DNA of 64,000 bases from JBIYSM02 sp044759095. Lineage in GTDB: Bacteria > Bacillota > Bacilli > Brevibacillales > Brevibacillaceae. Below are positions 60,532 through 64,000 of this stretch, piece after piece. A program made the position numbers and the translations under genes. The stretch covers positions 1 through 64,000 of the forward strand of contig NZ_JBIYSM020000003.1 in assembly GCF_044759095.2 (NCBI RefSeq). The letters run 5' to 3'. The notes beneath the pieces were generated by a model. That model searched no databases, was not told the DNA's origin, and was given only the letters and a program-made list of their open reading frames with translations. Each line of letters starts with the position of its first letter. Position 1 is the first letter of the stretch.

Positions 60532-61911
60532 TTATGCGAAGTTCGCCAGGTAGCAGCTGTAATCGACAATCAGCCCACGGGACTCATAATCTGCCTGCTT
60601 TAAGCGAGCGTGTTTGAAAATGGAGCGGCCTGGCTTGGAGTTGGCCTCAAACATCCACACGTGACCATGCGTGTCGATTCCCATATCCAGCCCCAGTTCT
60701 CCCAGATCGATACCTTTTGCCTGTTCAATCGCAGTCGCCAAACGAATGGCGGCTTGACCGATCCGTTCTTTCATGACGATTTTTTGTTTGCCAAACAGGT
60801 GGGCGAGAAGTTCGTCCCCGGGGATGACCGTTCCACCCGTGCGTACATGAGTGGTAACGCTGCCAGTGCCGGCCACTTTTGCCGCCATGCAGGAAACGAC
60901 CCACTCGTTTTGCTGGTTTTTGTGCAAATGGACCCGAAAGTCAAACGGCCGATTATGGTACGTTGTCAGATCAATCCCCTGCTGGGCCAGGTAATTGCTT
61001 ACCCTGCGCCCGCGGAAGATATGGTAGTAAAGCGAATCCAGCTTTTGAAAGTGACGCTTTACGTTTCCGCTGCCATTATGGTAGGAGACATCGAACCCCT
61101 TGCCCGGCGCGTGCACGATTTTTACGATGCCGTAACCCAGGCTGCCGTTTTTCGGCTTCAAATATACGATGCGGTACTTGCGCAGCAGATTGCGAACGGT
61201 CTTCAGAGAGGGTGACGTATAGGTTTCGGGGATGTGCTCGTTTACTTCGGGATTGGGGTAAAGAAGCTGATGGACACCCCATTTGTTGAAAAAGCCCTGA
61301 TTAAACATAGGCAGATTGGAGTAGTTGGCCAGCCTGTGTTTGAATTCCTGCACGGTGTCATGCTTTTCCGCCGAGCGGGATGGAATGCGGTCGTAGATGA
61401 CGTCAGGCAGGGCGGTCACCATCTTTCGCCACACGTAGCTGCCGTGTTTCGTGGGGCGAAGAAACCAGGCTTCCACCCGTTTTTCGCTCCAGTCGACGTC
61501 GCCGGGGGCGAAGATGAAGTAGAACACGCCTTTTCCTTCCTGGGCCTGCAGCAGGTTATGGAAAAAGGATGTACGCCCGCCGATGGGCTGTCTGTAATTG
61601 TTTCGCAAACCGGTGGTAACGATACCGATGGATGGGCCTATGCGAAGAGTCTCCCCTTCGCGTTTTAGCTGAATCAGACCGCCGTGGGGAATACTCAGTT
61701 GAGACTTGAGCAGACTGGTAATCTTCACGACGTTGCTGTCAGGATTTCGTCTGTCTTGATAGACAGTGGCAACGACTTCTCTTTTTCCCAGGGTGAGGGT
61801 GATTTTCTGACGGGAACGGAGCTGCAGTTTATTACAGAGATAGAGCGGCAAGACAATTCCGGCGACATGGGGATAAGAAAGGAAGCGGAGTCGCACTCTG
61901 ATCGATTCCAT
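60532..61911 (-). CDS. YheC/YheD-family ATP-grasp protein (copy 3)
   Basis: 459 residues. An extra N-terminal domain (about 1-95; VVATVYQDRRNPDSNVVKIT) precedes the ATP-grasp core, as in YheC. ATP loop IVYLKPKNGSLGYGIVKI, RPFDFRVHLHKNQQNEW and LDMGIDTHGHVWMFEANSK are present. ATG 61911 has AGGAGG upstream and only two bases separate it from the preceding stop, so translation is coupled. Confidence 0.9.
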   Translation of the reverse strand: MESIRVRLRFLSYPHVAGIVLPLYLCNKLQLRSRQKITLTLGKREVVATVYQDRRNPDSNVVKITSLLKSQLSIPHGGLIQLKREGETLRIGPSIGIVTTGLRNNYRQPIGGRTSFFHNLLQAQEGKGVFYFIFAPGDVDWSEKRVEAWFLRPTKHGSYVWRKMVTALPDVIYDRIPSRSAEKHDTVQEFKHRLANYSNLPMFNQGFFNKWGVHQLLYPNPEVNEHIPETYTSPSLKTVRNLLRKYRIVYLKPKNGSLGYGIVKIVHAPGKGFDVSYHNGSGNVKRHFQKLDSLYYHIFRGRRVSNYLAQQGIDLTTYHNRPFDFRVHLHKNQQNEWVVSCMAAKVAGTGSVTTHVRTGGTVIPGDELLAHLFGKQKIVMKERIGQAAIRLATAIEQAKGIDLGELGLDMGIDTHGHVWMFEANSKPGRSIFKHARLKQADYESRGLIVDYSCYLANFA

Positions 61912-61913
61912 GC

Positions 61914-63005
61914 TTAGTAACCTCCTACACGCTCATTCATGAGATAGTGGGCATAACGCAACGGCTGTGAAACAGCATTCAGGCGTGCTTTCGGGTCGTT
62001 GATTTGGGCGAAAACAGCACGGCCCGGGCGACTATTCACTTCAATGATCCAGACGTTGCCCGCCGTATCGATGCCGACGTCGATGCCCAACTCAACAAGT
62101 CGGCCGTGGTATTCTTCAAGAAAGGGGGGAAGCTCCAAAACCAGTTGTTGGAGCTGTTCCTCAATTTGCGCATTTACTTCCGGTCGGAATTGGCTCGACA
62201 AAAAGGTGGAGAGCGGAACGGCCTTGCCGCCGCCGTGCAAATTGGAGGTGATGCTTTTTTTGTCTCCGACGCGTACGGCCATTCCCGTCGTCTGCCACTC
62301 CCCGTGACCGTTTTTCTGCACAAGGATGCGCACGTCATAAGGAACCCCGTCTGGCGTGTGCAGGGAGAGATAGGGCTGTACGAGAAACTTGCGTCCGGCC
62401 GTAAAATGGGCGATGAATCTGTGCAGGCCTTCCGTCGTCTTTAGTTCGCGCTGAAACGGCTTGTTCTCCCTGTTTCTGCCCGTGATGACGTACTTGTTGC
62501 CCGCCTTTACGATGCGCACCACGTTGACCCCGTGGGTTCCCGCCATCGGCTTGATGATGGCAGCGCCGGTTTTTTTGATGGTGGCATGCAGATTTCTGTA
62601 GGAGAGAATCTGTGTGTCCGGCAGCCATCTGGCCAGAACTGGAGATTTGGAGAGGATTTGGTGCACCTGCCATTTTCCTGACAATCCATGCCCCAAAAAC
62701 GTGATTCCAGGGTCATTTTGCAACTGCTCAATATATGGTTTATAGTGGCGGTAGGACGCACTGATAAAACAGCGGTCGTAGATGTAGGACGGAAGCGGGA
62801 AGGTTCCCCTGCGCCAGGCCCCGTTCCGGTACTCGAATCCGATTACGGTGCGGGTCTCGAAGTCTACGTCCCGGGGTGAAAAGACGAAGACGCGGATGCC
62901 GGCTCTGCGGCCGAACTGCGTCAGCTTTTTATAGTACCCTTTTTCCATGAAATGGGAGCCGTGGCACCGGGTGATGATGCCGAGGCTTCTGTTTTTTGCT
63001 GTCAT
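61914..63005 (-). CDS. YheC/YheD-family ATP-grasp protein (copy 2)
   Basis: 363 residues, without the extra N-terminal domain (YheD-like). ATP loop AAIIKPMAGTHGVNVVRI, VPYDVRILVQKNGHGEW and IDVGIDTAGNVWIIEVNSR are intact; CHGSHFMEKGYYKKL is at the N-terminus. ATG 63005 is preceded by AGGTGA and lies six bases after the stop of copy 1. Confidence 0.9.
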   Translation of the reverse strand: MTAKNRSLGIITRCHGSHFMEKGYYKKLTQFGRRAGIRVFVFSPRDVDFETRTVIGFEYRNGAWRRGTFPLPSYIYDRCFISASYRHYKPYIEQLQNDPGITFLGHGLSGKWQVHQILSKSPVLARWLPDTQILSYRNLHATIKKTGAAIIKPMAGTHGVNVVRIVKAGNKYVITGRNRENKPFQRELKTTEGLHRFIAHFTAGRKFLVQPYLSLHTPDGVPYDVRILVQKNGHGEWQTTGMAVRVGDKKSITSNLHGGGKAVPLSTFLSSQFRPEVNAQIEEQLQQLVLELPPFLEEYHGRLVELGIDVGIDTAGNVWIIEVNSRPGRAVFAQINDPKARLNAVSQPLRYAHYLMNERVGGY

Positions 63006-63011
63006 ACAAAG

Positions 63012-64000
63012 TCACCTGCGGCTTTTTTTCTTGGCTGGCTTGCCTTTTCTCTTGTTTTTGCCAATGATCCTGCTGTGCTTCGGTTTGGGTGTATAGGGAT
63101 ACCCGCTTACATGGGTCGCATAGTCATGCAGGCGGAGAACGGATGGGCGGATGCGTTTCAGTGGCGACTCCGTTCCGGCAGCCCCCGGGACGGTGTTGAC
63201 CTGTTTGGAAGGCTTGCTGTTTACCTCCAGAAGCCAGATGCGTCCTTGTACGTCGACGCCCAGATCGATGCCCAATTCAGCGTATTGGCCGGCCAGCGAC
63301 TGTTCCAACAGGTGGGATAACTTCAGGGCGACGCTTCGCAGTGTTTGGGCACTGGGGCGAATGCTGCTCATCCACGGACCGCACACGTTTAACGCCTGCA
63401 CCGGGCTCATCATCGATCCTCCGCGGGCGATGTTGGAGACAATCCGGTTTTGCCCGACGCGGGCGACCATGGAGGTGACGGCCCATTCGCCCTGGCGGTT
63501 TTTTTGCACGAGCACGCGGAAATCGGCAGGCCGTTGCGAGATGCCGATCAAAGGCAAAGCCTGCTGCAGCAGATAGGAGGTGCTTTTGGTCCGCTTGTTC
63601 AGGAACTGGTGCAGGCTGCCCAAGCTGCCAAACAGCCTGGTGCCGGCGCCGGCATTGGTTACCAGATAGCCTTCCGCCGAGCGGCGAATCCGGTAAATTC
63701 CCCGTCCCATGCTGCCGTTTGTCGGCTTCACGTAAAGGGTTCGAAACTCGGAAAGCATCGATTGCAATTCATGAAGGCCGAGATAGCGTACGGTTTTGGG
63801 CAAATAGGATGCTGCCTGGGCTTCTTTTGCCAAAGCCGTGTGCACGTGCCACTTGTTTAGGAAACGTTCGTTAAAAAACGGGATCTGAAGGTCCTTGCAC
63901 CGCTGGATCCATGCACCTACGTTATCGCTCTTTTCCGTCTGTCTGGAGGTGAGACGGTTGTAGATGCACTGAGGCAGCGGCAAAGTAACAAGTCTCCATG
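63012..64000 (-). CDS. YheC/YheD-family ATP-grasp protein (copy 1), N-terminus beyond the window
   Basis: 329 codons visible; the frame runs open through the right edge (the last visible residues WRLVTLP match WRKMVTALP of copy 3), so the start is outside and the TTG at 63983 is internal. ATP loop LYVKPTNGSMGRGIYRI, RPADFRVLVQKNRQGEW and IDLGVDVQGRIWLLEVNSK are present. The C-terminus is a long basic tail (KKSRR and KNKRKGKPAKK), unlike the other copies, and could bind a polyanion. Confidence 0.88.
   Translation of the reverse strand, partial: WRLVTLPLPQCIYNRLTSRQTEKSDNVGAWIQRCKDLQIPFFNERFLNKWHVHTALAKEAQAASYLPKTVRYLGLHELQSMLSEFRTLYVKPTNGSMGRGIYRIRRSAEGYLVTNAGAGTRLFGSLGSLHQFLNKRTKSTSYLLQQALPLIGISQRPADFRVLVQKNRQGEWAVTSMVARVGQNRIVSNIARGGSMMSPVQALNVCGPWMSSIRPSAQTLRSVALKLSHLLEQSLAGQYAELGIDLGVDVQGRIWLLEVNSKPSKQVNTVPGAAGTESPLKRIRPSVLRLHDYATHVSGYPYTPKPKHSRIIGKNKRKGKPAKKKSRR

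Overview
The window reads as chromosome of an aerobic, endospore-forming Gram-positive bacterium (Bacillota), most likely Brevibacillus or a close Paenibacillaceae relative. Reasons: four tandem YheC/YheD spore-coat-type ATP-grasp genes, a 34-residue YjcZ-type spore peptide, a gamma-SASP-like repeat protein, a tRNA-Trp T-box in front of trpS, GbsR/BCCT osmoprotectant genes, CodY- and PerR-like boxes, strong AGGAGG-type ribosome sites and many GTG/TTG starts. Genus is inference only. No rRNA, tRNA, CRISPR array or phage module was seen.

Layout. 0-1.5 kb: a DDE transposase cut by the left edge and an MFS transporter remnant. 1.6-2.6 kb: a protein resembling the cell-wall-binding repeat 2 family. 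2.8-14.7 kb: a peptide-use region with a Xaa-Pro peptidase and peptide-binding lipoprotein (minus), a dpp/opp-type permease-ATPase operon (plus), a LytS/YesN-type two-component system translationally overlapped with an SSS-like permease, a decayed epimerase fragment, and a second, closely related peptide-binding lipoprotein behind a CodY-like box. 14.8-19.4 kb: BCCT transporter with GbsR-type repressor, then a LysR regulator with a purine permease. 19.5-23.7 kb: AT-rich CoiA-like gene, ferritin-like protein, Dps, and trpS with promoter, T-box and terminator.

23.9-31.2 kb: a regulator fusing a catalytically dead alpha/beta-hydrolase to a SARP-type DNA-binding/BTAD module, a second multidomain regulator, two M20 amidohydrolases, a DUF3311 protein and an SSS symporter; this looks like uptake and hydrolysis of N-substituted amino acids. 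31.2-37.2 kb: YjcZ peptide and a MacB-like operon with two ATPases, one carrying an AbrB-like tail. 37.2-41.1 kb: MerR-like DNA-binding protein, small Cys-containing ORF, YtkL-type hydrolase, MTA/SAH deaminase. 40.1-46.2 kb: RpiR regulator, sugar ABC transporter, BadF-type kinase and MurQ, predicted as cell-wall amino-sugar salvage. 46.3-49.9 kb: nosDLYF copper-centre maturation genes without nosZ.

50.0-53.7 kb: a c-di-GMP-I riboswitch upstream of a PAS histidine kinase, DUF3870 protein and GAF-GGDEF cyclase. 53.7-57.2 kb: NhaC antiporter, then a thioredoxin-reductase-like / glutaredoxin / 2-Cys peroxiredoxin operon flanked by two PerR-like boxes. 57.3-64 kb: unknown gene, the FAGTN-repeat protein, a 269-bp highly self-complementary element, and the YheC/D array running off the right edge.

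The most unusual signals are the dead-hydrolase/SARP fusion with paired repeats upstream, the c-di-GMP receptor/synthase pairing, the PerR-boxed peroxiredoxin-reducing operon with an atypical reductase, and the structured element next to the FAGTN-repeat gene.
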